A stretch of DNA of 49,021 nucleotides from Bacteroidia bacterium (GTDB taxonomy: Bacteria; Bacteroidota; Bacteroidia; Bacteroidales; Azobacteroidaceae), in contig BNYG01000017.1 of assembly GCA_026000155.1 (NCBI GenBank), positions 1 through 49,021 on the forward strand, read 5' to 3'. The notes beneath the pieces are model-generated. The model was not told the DNA's origin and did no database searches. It saw nothing but the letters and a program-made list of their open reading frames with translations. Shown here piece by piece: positions 15,360 through 25,297 of this stretch (the first letter of the stretch is position 1; each line of letters opens with the position of its first letter). The position numbers and the translations under genes were made by a program.

Positions 15360-16559
15360 ATGGCACAAAAAGATTATTCAGGTTACAAGGCGGAAGATTT
15401 ATTGAATGATGATTACTTCATTCATTCCGTGCGACAGCCCACTCCCGAAAGCGATGCGTTTTGGGAAAACCAAGACATAGAGCACAAAGAAGCGGAGTGG
15501 GCAAAATTTATTATTGAGTGTATGCAAGTCAAAGAGGAAGAATTTTCCGATGAAGAAGTGGATGCACTGTGGGAACGGATTCAAGCGGGAAATGCACAGC
15601 GAGAATTGAAAAAATCACAGAAAATAAGGCATTTATACATTTTCCTTTCCATGGCAGCCAGTTTTTTATTGATGCTGGTCGCTGTCCCCTGGCTTTTTCA
15701 AGGAACGGGAAATCCTGCCGAAAACAGAATTGACATGGCTGCTCTGTCTGTTCCGCAAACGAACTCGCAGGATATACAACTGATTTTGTCGGACGAAAGG
15801 CAAATGCCTATTGAGGGGAAAAATGCCGAAATCGAATATGACAAGCAGGGAACAGTTACAATAAACACAGACAATCATTCGCTTGCCGACAATAACGAGT
15901 CTTGCAAAGCCAATCAACCGGTTTTCAATCAGTTGATTGTACCCTTGGGTAAAAGGTCTAAACTAACGTTGTCCGATGGATCCGAAATGTGGATCAATGC
16001 CGGTACGCGGGTAGTTTATCCCACCGTGTTTGAGCCTGACAATCGAACGATTTTTGTTGACGGCGAAATCTATCTGAGTGTAGTTCCCGATAAAAGCCGT
16101 CCATTTATCGTCCAAACTAATTATATGGACGTTCAAGTTTTAGGTACTTCTTTTGATGTTTCCGCCTATAAAAAAGACGGCTTTTTCTCCGTAGTTTTGG
16201 TTTCCGGTTCCGTTGTCGCTAACAAAGCCGGACAACCGGAATATAAAATCGTCCCGGGCGAAAGATTGGCGCACGATGGGCAATCTGTTCGGATAAGCAA
16301 AGTCAATACCGATGATTATACTTCATGGAAAGACGGCTTATTTCATTTTAAGAGTGAAAACATGCAAACAATTATTCAACGGCTCTCCCATTATTATGGA
16401 AAAGCAATCGTTTGCGATGAAAAAACGGCCAATCTGAAATTTTCAGGAAAATTAGACCTGATGGACGACTTGAAGGATGTCCTGAACGGTTTCGGCAATA
16501 CAGCGCCTGTTTCCGTTAGAGAACAGAACGGTGCATTTTATGTCCATTTGACAGAATAG
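15360..16559 (+). CDS. FecR-family anti-sigma factor
   Basis: 399-aa inner-membrane regulator. The cytoplasmic part (about 1-90) would hold the ECF sigma factor, one membrane helix follows at about 91-113, then a periplasmic FecR domain (about 190-290, VPLGKRSKLTLSDGSEMWIN) and a C-terminal DUF4974-type domain (about 320-397) that is expected to contact the STN domain of SusC. The periplasmic linker at about 115-185 is longer than usual and low in hydrophobicity. It sits between the sigma gene and SusC and is co-transcribed with them. Confidence 0.92.
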   Translation: MAQKDYSGYKAEDLLNDDYFIHSVRQPTPESDAFWENQDIEHKEAEWAKFIIECMQVKEEEFSDEEVDALWERIQAGNAQRELKKSQKIRHLYIFLSMAASFLLMLVAVPWLFQGTGNPAENRIDMAALSVPQTNSQDIQLILSDERQMPIEGKNAEIEYDKQGTVTINTDNHSLADNNESCKANQPVFNQLIVPLGKRSKLTLSDGSEMWINAGTRVVYPTVFEPDNRTIFVDGEIYLSVVPDKSRPFIVQTNYMDVQVLGTSFDVSAYKKDGFFSVVLVSGSVVANKAGQPEYKIVPGERLAHDGQSVRISKVNTDDYTSWKDGLFHFKSENMQTIIQRLSHYYGKAIVCDEKTANLKFSGKLDLMDDLKDVLNGFGNTAPVSVREQNGAFYVHLTE

Positions 16560-16611
16560 ATAATAGATTGAAAAAACTATAAATAGTAACAATTAAATTA
16601 ATACTCAAAGT

Positions 16612-19600
16612 ATGACAAAAAGAAAATTTCTCTTATTGTGTTTTTTGTTGACCTTAGGCATAGTGGGGATAGAAAACGTTTCGGCGCAGACTGCCAGGCT
16701 ATCCTTCAACATGGTCAATAAAACGGTGAAAGAAGTCTTGGATGAAGTTGAAAAACAAAGCGATTTTGTCTTTTTCTATTCCGACGGAACAGTCGATCTG
16801 AAAAAAACAGTCACGCTGGAAGTAAAAGATCAACCGATAGACCAAGTGCTTAATCGCTTGTTTGCCGGCAGCGACAACACCTACACCATCAAAAACCGGC
16901 AAGTCTATATCAATAAAAAAGCGCCTGCACCGGAGCCGGAAACTTCGGCGAAGAGTATCGAACTCAGCGGGGTAGTCATCTCCGGAACGGACAACCAGCC
17001 GGTCATAGGTGCAAGTGTTTTTATAGAAGGAACGGGTATCGGTACTATGACAGACGTAAACGGCGAATACACATTATCCGTTTCCGCTGCTACCAAAGAA
17101 ATTACTTTTCAGTATATGGGCTACATCACGCTGAAATTGGCAGTCAAAGACCGTAACCTTTTTCGATTAGTCACGCTCTATGAAGACAGCCAATCGTTGG
17201 ACGAAGTGACGGTTGTGGCTTTCGGTAAACAGAAAAAATCCAGCGTGATTTCTTCCATCGAAACCGTAAAAATGTCGGATTTGAAAGTACCTGCAGCCAA
17301 CCTCACCGGCGCTTTTGCCGGCAAAATTCCCGGCATTATTTCTTATCAGACCAGTGGCGAGCCGGGCGCGGATAATGCCCAGTTCTTCGTGCGTGGTGTC
17401 ACCACTTTCGGTTACAAAACCTCTCCGCTTATCCTGATCGATGGTTTTGAAGCGACCAGCAACGACCTTGCGCGAATGCAACCGGACGACATTGAGAGTT
17501 TTTCCATTCTGAAAGACGCTTCGGCCACTGCTTTGTACGGCGCTCGCGGTGCTAACGGTATCATCCTGGTCAATACCAAACCCGGAAAGGAAGGTCCCGT
17601 AAAAATAAACGCCCGCATGGATATGCACGTAGCCACTCCCACCCGCTTGCCGAAAATGATGGATGGCGTGGACTACATGCGGCTTTACAACGAAGCGCAA
17701 TTGACCCGCTCTCCCGAATTCGGAACTTTCTATAGCGAACAGAAGATACAATCGACACTCAACAACGAGAATCCGATGGCTTATCCCAATGTCGATTGGT
17801 ACAACGAATTGTTCAATAACTCCACCGTCAATACCAAGGTAAACCTGAATGTGTCGGGCGGAGGTGGAGTAGCAACCTATTACGTGGCAGGAGGCTATGA
17901 TAATGAAACCGGTCTTTTGAAAGTGGATAACCTCAATAATTTCAACAACAACATCAATATCGACCGCTACCATATCCGGAGCAATGTGATTTTCAAACTC
18001 ACGCCTACTACTACCTTGGACACGAGAATACAAGGGCGTTTTGAAAGATATACCGGTCCCTACAACTCGGCAAGCGACATTTTTAATATGGTAATGAACA
18101 CCAATCCTGTCGATTTCCCTGCTATCTATCAACCCGATGCCGCCAATTTATATACGCAGCATCATCTTTTCGGAAGCACGGCTATCGGTGCAACGCCCAA
18201 AGATAATCCTTATGCCGAAATGGTAAGAGGCTATGAAGACCGGAATGAAAATACCATTACCGCTCAGGCAACCCTGATACAAAATTTGGATTTCATTACC
18301 AAAGGACTGAAACTTCAGGGCAAGGCTTCCGTCAACAGCTGGAATTATTATTCCGGCAAGCGCAGTTATAAGCCGTATTATTACACCCTGGAATCCTACA
18401 ACCAGGTAACACAGGATTTTAAGTTATATAACCTGAATCCTAATGAGGGCAGTCCGTCTTTGGGTGATGTAGAACCCAAGCGTGATGCAACAATGCAATA
18501 TTATTTTGAAGCGCGTTTGAACTGGGAACGTTCGTTTGATAAACATAACGTGGGTGTGATGACCGTAGGCATGGCTCAGGAAAATCTGATTACCGGCGGC
18601 AACAGCGGGGATATTTTCGAAACACTCCCGGAAAGAAACCTCGGTAATTCGGGTAGAATTTCATACGATTACGATACCCGCTATTTCCTGGAATTTAACT
18701 ACGGCTACAACGGTTCTGAAAAATTCACAGGCTCAAAACAGTTCGGCTTTTTTCCTTCATTCGGAGCCGGTTGGCTGGTTTCTAACGAGGCTTTTTGGGC
18801 TTCCCTGAAAGACAAAATCAGTACGCTGAAACTGAAATTCACTTACGGACTGGTGGGTAATGACGCCATATCGGAACGAAAAAATCGCTTCTGGTTTCTT
18901 TCTAACGTAGCGGTCAGTAAAGACAATGCCTATACTTGGGGCGAACAATTTAACGGTACCTATAAGGGTTATACCATTGATCGGTATGCCAACCTCGATA
19001 TGACTTGGGAAGTTTCGCAAAAATACAATCTCGGATTGGAACTCGGTCTCTTTAAGGATGAATCGCTGAAATTGCAGATAGATATTTTCCGCGACATCCG
19101 CGACAGGATATACGGCATACGCTCGAGTTTCCCAAACAGCGCAGGATTGGAAGCCGGTATAAGCGGTAACGCGGGAAAAGTGCAATCGCAAGGTATTGAT
19201 GCTTCGCTCGATTACCAGCATTTTTTTAATAAGGATTTCTGGCTGACCGGGCGTGTCAATTTCACTTTTGCACAAAATGAATACCTGAAAGTGGACGAGA
19301 AAAATTTCAAGGACAGATACTTGTCGAAAATAGGTCAGAACATTAATCAGCAGTGGGGGTATATTGCCGAACGATTATTTGTCGATCAGGCTGAAATAGA
19401 CAATTCCCCACGACAGGATTTCGGCAAATACGAAGCCGGCGATATAAAATACAAAGATGTCAACGGCGATGGCATAATTAATGCGAACGACATGGTTCCC
19501 ATAGGCTATCCCACAGTGCCCGAAATACAATACGGTTTCGGTATGTCATCCGGATACAAAAATGTTGACTTCTCTTTTTTCTTTCAGGGAAATGCCCGGG

Positions 19601-20025
19601 TTTCTTTCTTCATCAACCCCGAAGTAATGGATGGCGGCAGTCCGGCAAAGCCGACCGGCATCGCACCCTTTGCCAACGGGCGTCGAAATGCCTTGGCTAT
19701 CGTTGCTGAAAGCTATTGGAGCGAGACAAACCCGAATGTGCATGCCTTCTGGCCCCGTCTTTCTGTGGATGTGCTGAGCAACAATACACAATCCTCTACC
19801 TGGTGGTTGCGCGATGCCTCTTTTCTCAGGCTGAAATCGCTCGAATTGGGTTATACTGTTCGTGGAATAAAGAAACTCCATCTCCAGGACAGCCGTATCT
19901 ACTTAAGCGCGGAAAATCTGTTTGTAATCAGCCCTTTCAAAATGTGGGATCCCGAACAGGGACGCAATGGTTTGGGTTATCCCATACAGCGCAGATTTAA
20001 TGTAGGTATTCAATTGGCTTTTTAA
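16612..20025 (+). CDS. SusC/RagA-type TonB-dependent outer-membrane transporter with STN domain
   Basis: 1137-aa glycan importer. Order: signal peptide (to about 26, VSAQ), STN domain (about 45-100) that links it to the FecR/ECF pair, carboxypeptidase-D-like domain (about 117-200, GVVISGTDNQPVIGASVFIE), plug (about 205-330, with QFFVRGVTTFG, PLILIDG and SILKDASATALYGARGANGI), then a 22-strand-type barrel ending in the C-terminal aromatic GIQLAF. It would take up oligosaccharides in a complex with the SusD protein encoded next. Length is normal for STN-bearing SusC proteins. Confidence 0.96.
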   Translation: MTKRKFLLLCFLLTLGIVGIENVSAQTARLSFNMVNKTVKEVLDEVEKQSDFVFFYSDGTVDLKKTVTLEVKDQPIDQVLNRLFAGSDNTYTIKNRQVYINKKAPAPEPETSAKSIELSGVVISGTDNQPVIGASVFIEGTGIGTMTDVNGEYTLSVSAATKEITFQYMGYITLKLAVKDRNLFRLVTLYEDSQSLDEVTVVAFGKQKKSSVISSIETVKMSDLKVPAANLTGAFAGKIPGIISYQTSGEPGADNAQFFVRGVTTFGYKTSPLILIDGFEATSNDLARMQPDDIESFSILKDASATALYGARGANGIILVNTKPGKEGPVKINARMDMHVATPTRLPKMMDGVDYMRLYNEAQLTRSPEFGTFYSEQKIQSTLNNENPMAYPNVDWYNELFNNSTVNTKVNLNVSGGGGVATYYVAGGYDNETGLLKVDNLNNFNNNINIDRYHIRSNVIFKLTPTTTLDTRIQGRFERYTGPYNSASDIFNMVMNTNPVDFPAIYQPDAANLYTQHHLFGSTAIGATPKDNPYAEMVRGYEDRNENTITAQATLIQNLDFITKGLKLQGKASVNSWNYYSGKRSYKPYYYTLESYNQVTQDFKLYNLNPNEGSPSLGDVEPKRDATMQYYFEARLNWERSFDKHNVGVMTVGMAQENLITGGNSGDIFETLPERNLGNSGRISYDYDTRYFLEFNYGYNGSEKFTGSKQFGFFPSFGAGWLVSNEAFWASLKDKISTLKLKFTYGLVGNDAISERKNRFWFLSNVAVSKDNAYTWGEQFNGTYKGYTIDRYANLDMTWEVSQKYNLGLELGLFKDESLKLQIDIFRDIRDRIYGIRSSFPNSAGLEAGISGNAGKVQSQGIDASLDYQHFFNKDFWLTGRVNFTFAQNEYLKVDEKNFKDRYLSKIGQNINQQWGYIAERLFVDQAEIDNSPRQDFGKYEAGDIKYKDVNGDGIINANDMVPIGYPTVPEIQYGFGMSSGYKNVDFSFFFQGNARVSFFINPEVMDGGSPAKPTGIAPFANGRRNALAIVAESYWSETNPNVHAFWPRLSVDVLSNNTQSSTWWLRDASFLRLKSLELGYTVRGIKKLHLQDSRIYLSAENLFVISPFKMWDPEQGRNGLGYPIQRRFNVGIQLAF

Positions 20026-20046
20026 TTGAGAATTGAGAATTGAGAA
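20026..20046. repeat. Heptanucleotide tandem repeat (TTGAGAA)x3
   Basis: Three perfect units directly after the SusC stop codon, in the SusC-SusD spacer. The same heptamer recurs at 26314-26341. Confidence 0.8.
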
Positions 20047-20090
20047 TGAAAAATAATGCTTTAATAAACTATTAAAATATAAGCTCTAAT

Positions 20091-22037
20091 ATGAAGAACA
20101 AAATAAAAATATTCGTTTTCCTGTTGTCCCTGTTGTCCATCGCCTCCTGCAGCGATTACCTGGATGTCGTTCCCGACAACAGTACGAAATTGGAAGATTT
20201 CTTTTCCATGAAGAATAAGGCTATTCAAGCCTTGGCAAAAGTGTATGGCTATATGCCCGATAATTATCAAGCCAATCTCACTTCGCTTACATTAGGCGAT
20301 GAGTGGGTGCCGGCAGATGGCGACTGGTGTGAAGCACCTCGAATTATGCAGGGACTTACCGGGTCTAACGGTCCGAGATTGGGTTTCTGGTCGGGTACGG
20401 GCGGAGGCAAAAATCTCTACCAGGGCATCCGTTCGGCAAATATTTTCCTGCAACATATTGACGGTGTATTGGATATGACCGATATGGAAAAGACGGTTTG
20501 GCGGTCGCAGGTTCAATTCCTGAAAGCCTATTATCACTTTCTGTTGCTTCAACGCTACGGACCGATTATCATTTCGGACGAAGTGGTTCCCGCTAATGCC
20601 ACCGGAGACGCCCTGTATCAACGACGGCAGAAAGTCGAAGACTGCTTCCAATACATCCTCCGTTTGATGGATAAAGCCACTCCGGGGCTTATAGAAAAAG
20701 CGGTCGGTGGTGATTTGGGACAAGTGGATCAGGTGGCAGCCAAAGCGATTAAGGCGCGTATGCTTGTTTTCAGAGCCAGTCCGTTTTTTAATGGCAACCG
20801 CGAGTATTACGGCAATTTTCTGGATAGCGACAATCAACCGTTTTTCCCGCCGGAATACGACAAGGAGAAATGGAAAGAGGCAATCGATGCACTGAATGAA
20901 GCTATCAACATTTGTAAAGCAAACGGAATAGATCTGTACAAATTTGAAGGAACACCCTATTCGTATGACAGTGAGGATTATAAGGCAAATCCGAATCTTA
21001 AAACGCTCTACGATTTAAGGATGCTTATAGCGGATCCGTGGAACAAGGAGTTGATTTGGGGCGACAGCAATATATTTGGAGGAGAGAGTTTATCCGAAGC
21101 ATCGCAAATGCGCTTGCCGCCGGGCTACGATGCCATAGGCGCTTCCGTCAATTCCAGCAACTGGGCATGGGATTGGATGGGCGCTTCGTATATGGTAGCT
21201 TCCCGGTATTATACCAAAAACGGACTTCCTATCGACGAAGACCGGACTTTCAACACCGCGACCATGTACGATGAAGTAAGCACTCCGGCGGAAGGCAGCT
21301 CCGAATATCTTCCCCTTCAGGGTTTCATGCAACCAAGTGTGCCGACAGCCAAATTTTACATGGACAGAGAGCCTCGTTTATATGCCAATCTCGGTATCAA
21401 CGGAGGGTATTGGCGGGGACAAACGGTGAGAATCAGAACCATGATGTATTCGGGTACCGTGGGCGGATATAATGATGCCTTCCAGAGTAATTATTACTTA
21501 TCCGGAATAGCCTGTCAAAAATTCGTCAATCCCGAATCAAAATCCGAAGGTTTTGTTAACAAGAAAAAGTTCCCGTATCCGATTATTCGCCTGTCCGACC
21601 TCTATCTGATGAAGGCGGAAGCATTAAACGAATATGCAGGTCCTTCGCCGGAGGTGTATGGCTTACTCAATTTAATACGCGAACGGGCAGGTATTCCCAA
21701 GGTGGAAGAGGTTTGGTCGAATCCCACTTTGGCAAAAAATCCGGGTAAACATACCACTCAAGACGGACTGCGCGAAATAATTCTACGCGAAAGAGCCAAT
21801 GAATTTGCTTTCGAAGGCATCCGGTTTTGGGATGTAATACGGCACAAAAAGGCGCTTACCGAGTTTAACACGCCTCTTTGGGGCTGGTCGGCAAGATACG
21901 GTACAACGCCCAGTACATTCTTTGTCCTGGCGCCGGCGAATAAAACCTATAAATTTTTGATCAGGGATTATCTTACGCCTATCGACTTGAACGAAATGAA
22001 CACCAATCCCAATCTGATTCAGAATCCGGAATGGTAA
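20091..22037 (+). CDS. SusD/RagB-type surface glycan-binding lipoprotein
   Basis: 648-aa outer-membrane lipoprotein that forms the lid of the SusC transporter. The lipobox is LSIASC with Cys20. Family hallmarks: the N-terminal DYLDVVPD motif, TPR-like helices (LKAYYHFLLLQRYG, AKAIKARMLVFRASPFFNG), and the C-terminal SusD half (YPIIRLSDLYLMKAEALNEY, LNLIRERAGI, LREIILRERANEFAFEGIRF). It is 65 bases downstream of SusC. Ligand specificity is not readable, but it should match the substrate of this PUL. Confidence 0.96.
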   Translation: MKNKIKIFVFLLSLLSIASCSDYLDVVPDNSTKLEDFFSMKNKAIQALAKVYGYMPDNYQANLTSLTLGDEWVPADGDWCEAPRIMQGLTGSNGPRLGFWSGTGGGKNLYQGIRSANIFLQHIDGVLDMTDMEKTVWRSQVQFLKAYYHFLLLQRYGPIIISDEVVPANATGDALYQRRQKVEDCFQYILRLMDKATPGLIEKAVGGDLGQVDQVAAKAIKARMLVFRASPFFNGNREYYGNFLDSDNQPFFPPEYDKEKWKEAIDALNEAINICKANGIDLYKFEGTPYSYDSEDYKANPNLKTLYDLRMLIADPWNKELIWGDSNIFGGESLSEASQMRLPPGYDAIGASVNSSNWAWDWMGASYMVASRYYTKNGLPIDEDRTFNTATMYDEVSTPAEGSSEYLPLQGFMQPSVPTAKFYMDREPRLYANLGINGGYWRGQTVRIRTMMYSGTVGGYNDAFQSNYYLSGIACQKFVNPESKSEGFVNKKKFPYPIIRLSDLYLMKAEALNEYAGPSPEVYGLLNLIRERAGIPKVEEVWSNPTLAKNPGKHTTQDGLREIILRERANEFAFEGIRFWDVIRHKKALTEFNTPLWGWSARYGTTPSTFFVLAPANKTYKFLIRDYLTPIDLNEMNTNPNLIQNPEW

Positions 22038-22080
22038 ATTGAGTTAAGAGTTAAGAATTAAAATTTTAAAATTAAATGAT

Positions 22081-23346
22081 ATGAATACAATCATCAATTA
22101 TATTGAAAAATCAGGAGGGGTTTTGTTTTTGTTGCTGCTGTTTCTTTTGAGCTTCAGCGCATGCGACGAGGGCAAACGTTTTGAAATCAATTCGGACGAT
22201 GCAACACCGCCCAACCCGCCTGTATTTACGCATTTTGAACCGCTTTCGGGTGGAGCAAAGATATTTTACAAAATACCCGCCGATGAAGACTTGCTGAGCG
22301 TGGATGCTCAATATACCAACGAAAAAGGAAAAACATTCCATTTCTCAGCATCCTATTTTATGGATCATGTGGAGGTCTTTGGTTTTGCCGAAGAAAAAGA
22401 TTACACCGTGCAACTGTTTTCCGTGGACAGAGCGGGCAACCGGTCGGAAGCGCTTGATATTTCCGTCAAACCTTCTTCCTCGTTAATCCAGAATGTTTTC
22501 GAAACAGTGGAAGTGATAGCAAGTTTCAATTCCATTGTCATTCAATGGCAAGACGCCTTGAAGCAAACCATTAATATTTATGTGGATTACACCGTAGGTG
22601 AAAATACGTTAACCAAAGTGTTTACTTCCAATCTAGAGAGTGAAAAACGGGTGATTGGAGATTTACCGGGCGACCATCCAACCAACGTTAAAATCAGGGT
22701 GGGTGACAGGTACGAAAATATGACCGCATCGAAAGATTTCGGAGAAGTCATTCCTTTATTGGATTTTGAAATCCCTAAAACCAATTGGGCGCTTCCCAAC
22801 GACAAAGACTCGGTAGCCGGAGTTCCGCAGGTTTATGGAAATAAGGCAGTCGTTATTGACGGTATCATTGATTTTGCCGATAACTGGAATTATCTGAATA
22901 CGTATCCCTACGGTCGCACCGGCAAACAGGAAGACGGAAACTGTCCATGGAACTTCATTGTCAGGTTGGACGATTATTACGAATTAAGCCGTATCACCAC
23001 CTGGCAACGTCACAGCGATCCCGACCCTGTCGGCGCCTCGTCAAAAGGCGCTTACTATAAGAGTACCAGTCCCAGTGTATCTCGTTATAATATGTATTAT
23101 TTAGACGAGGAAACGAACCAATGGATATTTATTTCCTATCACGAGATACCTGTTCCGGTAGGTAAAAGCGATATGGATATTATAACCATGGGCAAAAATG
23201 GAGACGCTGCCGACATGTATCCTGCACCCGGTTTCACCAAAGCGACCCGGTGGTTCAGATTCGAAGCCTTGGGATCTTTTGGCGACCGGTCGCAAGCGTA
23301 CTGTTTATCGGAGTTAACCCTTTTTGGCAGAAAAGCAACTAAATAA
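22081..23346 (+). CDS. Surface lipoprotein, DUF4959-DUF5126-DUF5000 architecture
   Basis: 421-aa probable surface glycan-binding protein. The lipobox FSAC puts the lipidated cysteine at residue 28. Residues about 30-135 and 136-235 are two fibronectin-III-like beta modules (DUF4959 and DUF5126 types: PPNPPVFTHFEPLSGGAKIF, SIVIQWQDALKQTINIY). Residues about 265-421 are a DUF5000, discoidin-like (F5/8 type C) domain ending in YCLSELTLFGR. Proteins of this layout usually follow SusD and bind glycan on the cell surface. The gene is 44 bases after SusD. Confidence 0.88.
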   Translation: MNTIINYIEKSGGVLFLLLLFLLSFSACDEGKRFEINSDDATPPNPPVFTHFEPLSGGAKIFYKIPADEDLLSVDAQYTNEKGKTFHFSASYFMDHVEVFGFAEEKDYTVQLFSVDRAGNRSEALDISVKPSSSLIQNVFETVEVIASFNSIVIQWQDALKQTINIYVDYTVGENTLTKVFTSNLESEKRVIGDLPGDHPTNVKIRVGDRYENMTASKDFGEVIPLLDFEIPKTNWALPNDKDSVAGVPQVYGNKAVVIDGIIDFADNWNYLNTYPYGRTGKQEDGNCPWNFIVRLDDYYELSRITTWQRHSDPDPVGASSKGAYYKSTSPSVSRYNMYYLDEETNQWIFISYHEIPVPVGKSDMDIITMGKNGDAADMYPAPGFTKATRWFRFEALGSFGDRSQAYCLSELTLFGRKATK

Positions 23347-23356
23347 ATCTATCCAA

Positions 23357-24724
23357 ATGAAAAATCTATTCAATTTTTTAATGATTGTGTCGATATGCTC
23401 GTTGTCATCCTGCGGCGATATGTTCGACAATGTAAAGCAATACGGGGATAAAGAAACTGTTTATCCCGATAAATATGTGACGGCTACTCCCCGGGTGGGA
23501 TACGAAAGGGTGGAGATCGAGCTGCTGGGAGCCGGCGGTGTTCCGGCAAATGAGTTGCCATTAGGGAAAGCCGTAAAAACATTGGTCATTTATGATAACG
23601 ATGACAAAGAACTGCTGATTGATTCCATTGTTTCGTCAGTGAATGTGACCGGTTTGACCGAATCGAAAACCTATACATTCACTGTTTATTCGGTGGACGA
23701 ATACGGCAATCGCTCGGTACCCATATCAACGAGCGCGATGCCGTTTACCGCTTCGGATCTGGGCAATTTGCTTATAGCCAATCCGGTTGTCGTATCGTCT
23801 CCATCAGCCGCTTTAATTCAGTGGATCAACGGAATATCTTCCGCGTCATACGATTATTATGGTTTGTCGTATAGCTATACCGGCAAAGACGGCGCAAAGC
23901 AGGAAGGGTCGCCCGCCGAGACTAAATTTTCGGTTACAAATTTGAAAGAACTTCAGGTAACGACCGTGGACGTTAAACACAAGCTTATTCCCAAAGTAAA
24001 TAACGTAGCCATATTGGATACCCTCTATGTAGAACGACCGGTGGACGTGAAAACAATTACCGAAGCGGAATTTGAGGAAGTAAAAAAGGGATTTTTAGAT
24101 AAGACTGTATCCGAAATCTCTTTCTATGGCGCCCAAAGCGCACTGATCCATTGGACAGGGGCTAACATCGGTTTGCTGAAAACAGAATTGAAATACAATA
24201 CTAAGAGCGGAAAAAGCACAAGCCTGGATATTGAACTCCATACAACGCAAACCTACCTGAAAGACGCCGAACAAAAGCCGGCGTTTTGCCAATACCGCTC
24301 GGTATTTACCTTCGAGCCTACCGGCGAAATCTTTTATGGCGATTGGCTGCAATGGTCGCTTCCGCAAACTTCCCTGTACTTGGTAGGGGACGCTATTCCT
24401 GCGAAATTTGATCCCTTGAAAGGCATAGAATTTCCGTTCGATCCGGGCAATCCATACGTATATACCGGCAGGCTTGCTCTCAATACAGGTTCTTTCCGGT
24501 TTCTGAGCAAACGGGAGCTTGCCGGATTGAATGTGCGACCCGTAGATAAATATCCGCAAGACCAGCTAACTCCCGGCGCTACCTATTCTGTTCAGTTGTA
24601 TAGCAATACGCCCAATGAACATGTCCCCTTTAAAGATAAAAATTTTTACAATCAGGAGGCGGGGACTTACGATATCACGGTTGATTTAAATAATCTGACG
24701 GTTCATTACGAAAAAGCGAATTAA
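23357..24724 (+). CDS. DUF4998-type surface lipoprotein with SusE/F-like C-terminal module
   Basis: 455-aa predicted surface lipoprotein. I start at ATG 23357 because it gives a signal peptide with lipobox LSSC (Cys19) and begins 11 bases after the previous stop; a longer frame would overlap that gene. Residues about 20-230 are DUF4998-like, with fibronectin-type repeats. Residues about 260-455 (LYLVGDAIPAKFDPLKGIEF to LTVHYEK) form a module resembling SusE/SusF starch-binding domains. The same C-terminal module recurs in the gene at 25298-26224. The probable role is glycan capture beside SusC/D. Confidence 0.8.
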   Translation: MKNLFNFLMIVSICSLSSCGDMFDNVKQYGDKETVYPDKYVTATPRVGYERVEIELLGAGGVPANELPLGKAVKTLVIYDNDDKELLIDSIVSSVNVTGLTESKTYTFTVYSVDEYGNRSVPISTSAMPFTASDLGNLLIANPVVVSSPSAALIQWINGISSASYDYYGLSYSYTGKDGAKQEGSPAETKFSVTNLKELQVTTVDVKHKLIPKVNNVAILDTLYVERPVDVKTITEAEFEEVKKGFLDKTVSEISFYGAQSALIHWTGANIGLLKTELKYNTKSGKSTSLDIELHTTQTYLKDAEQKPAFCQYRSVFTFEPTGEIFYGDWLQWSLPQTSLYLVGDAIPAKFDPLKGIEFPFDPGNPYVYTGRLALNTGSFRFLSKRELAGLNVRPVDKYPQDQLTPGATYSVQLYSNTPNEHVPFKDKNFYNQEAGTYDITVDLNNLTVHYEKAN

Positions 24725-24765
24725 AAAGCGTTCTTAAATATATTATTAATTTTAAAAAAAATCTC

Positions 24766-25266
24766 ATGAAAAAGATTACAAAGAAAACGTTTCTAACGTT
24801 CTTAGCCTTATTGCTTGCGGCAATGAGTGGGGGCTTGCAGGCCCAAGTGCAAACAACCTCTTTGAAGGTTACTTATGTGTCAGGTAACGAAACCGTTACC
24901 GATGAACTGGTGTTTGACGGAGCAGAGATTACCATTCTCAACAACACCGTCACCATAACGTCTGATATCGCTGAATCGAACAAAAGCTATGTGTTCGATA
25001 ATATTCGTACCCTGGCTTTTGAAACAACCGAGGGATCAGGTATTAAGGCAGTGAAACTTCCTTCGCTTAAAGCGTACAAGGATGGTAATGTATTGCGTAT
25101 CAACGCATCGGAAGCTATCGGGCAATTTGCCGTTTATTCCATTACCGGATATGCCGTTTATACCGGATATGCCGATAATACGAATACGGAAATCAACATT
25201 GCCTATTTGCCTCACGGAGTGTATGTGTTGCAAGCCGGAGCATCCCATGTGAAATTTGTTAAGTAA
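24766..25266 (+). CDS. Small secreted protein with degenerate T9SS-type C-terminal tail
   Basis: 166-aa exported protein: signal peptide to about residue 27 (GGLQAQ), a beta module at about 30-88 (TTSLKVTYVSGNETVTDELV to NIRTLAFE), and a C-terminal part (about 95-166) like a type IX secretion sorting tail (GQFAVYSITGYAVYTG, YLPHGVYVLQAG, VKFVK). The first module is repeated at the front of the enzyme at 29842-31683, including similar sequence upstream of the ATG. If the tail works, the protein would be delivered to the surface by T9SS. No enzymatic motif is visible. Confidence 0.7.
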   Translation: MKKITKKTFLTFLALLLAAMSGGLQAQVQTTSLKVTYVSGNETVTDELVFDGAEITILNNTVTITSDIAESNKSYVFDNIRTLAFETTEGSGIKAVKLPSLKAYKDGNVLRINASEAIGQFAVYSITGYAVYTGYADNTNTEINIAYLPHGVYVLQAGASHVKFVK

Positions 25267-25297
25267 CCGAATGTTAAATCTAAAAAAAAAATTACAG

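Noticed and set aside
17167..18132. Long open frame antisense to SusC
   Set aside because: It lies wholly opposite a conserved SusC coding region, has low-complexity His/Val/Ile-rich composition and no motif; it is a mirror of SusC codon bias.
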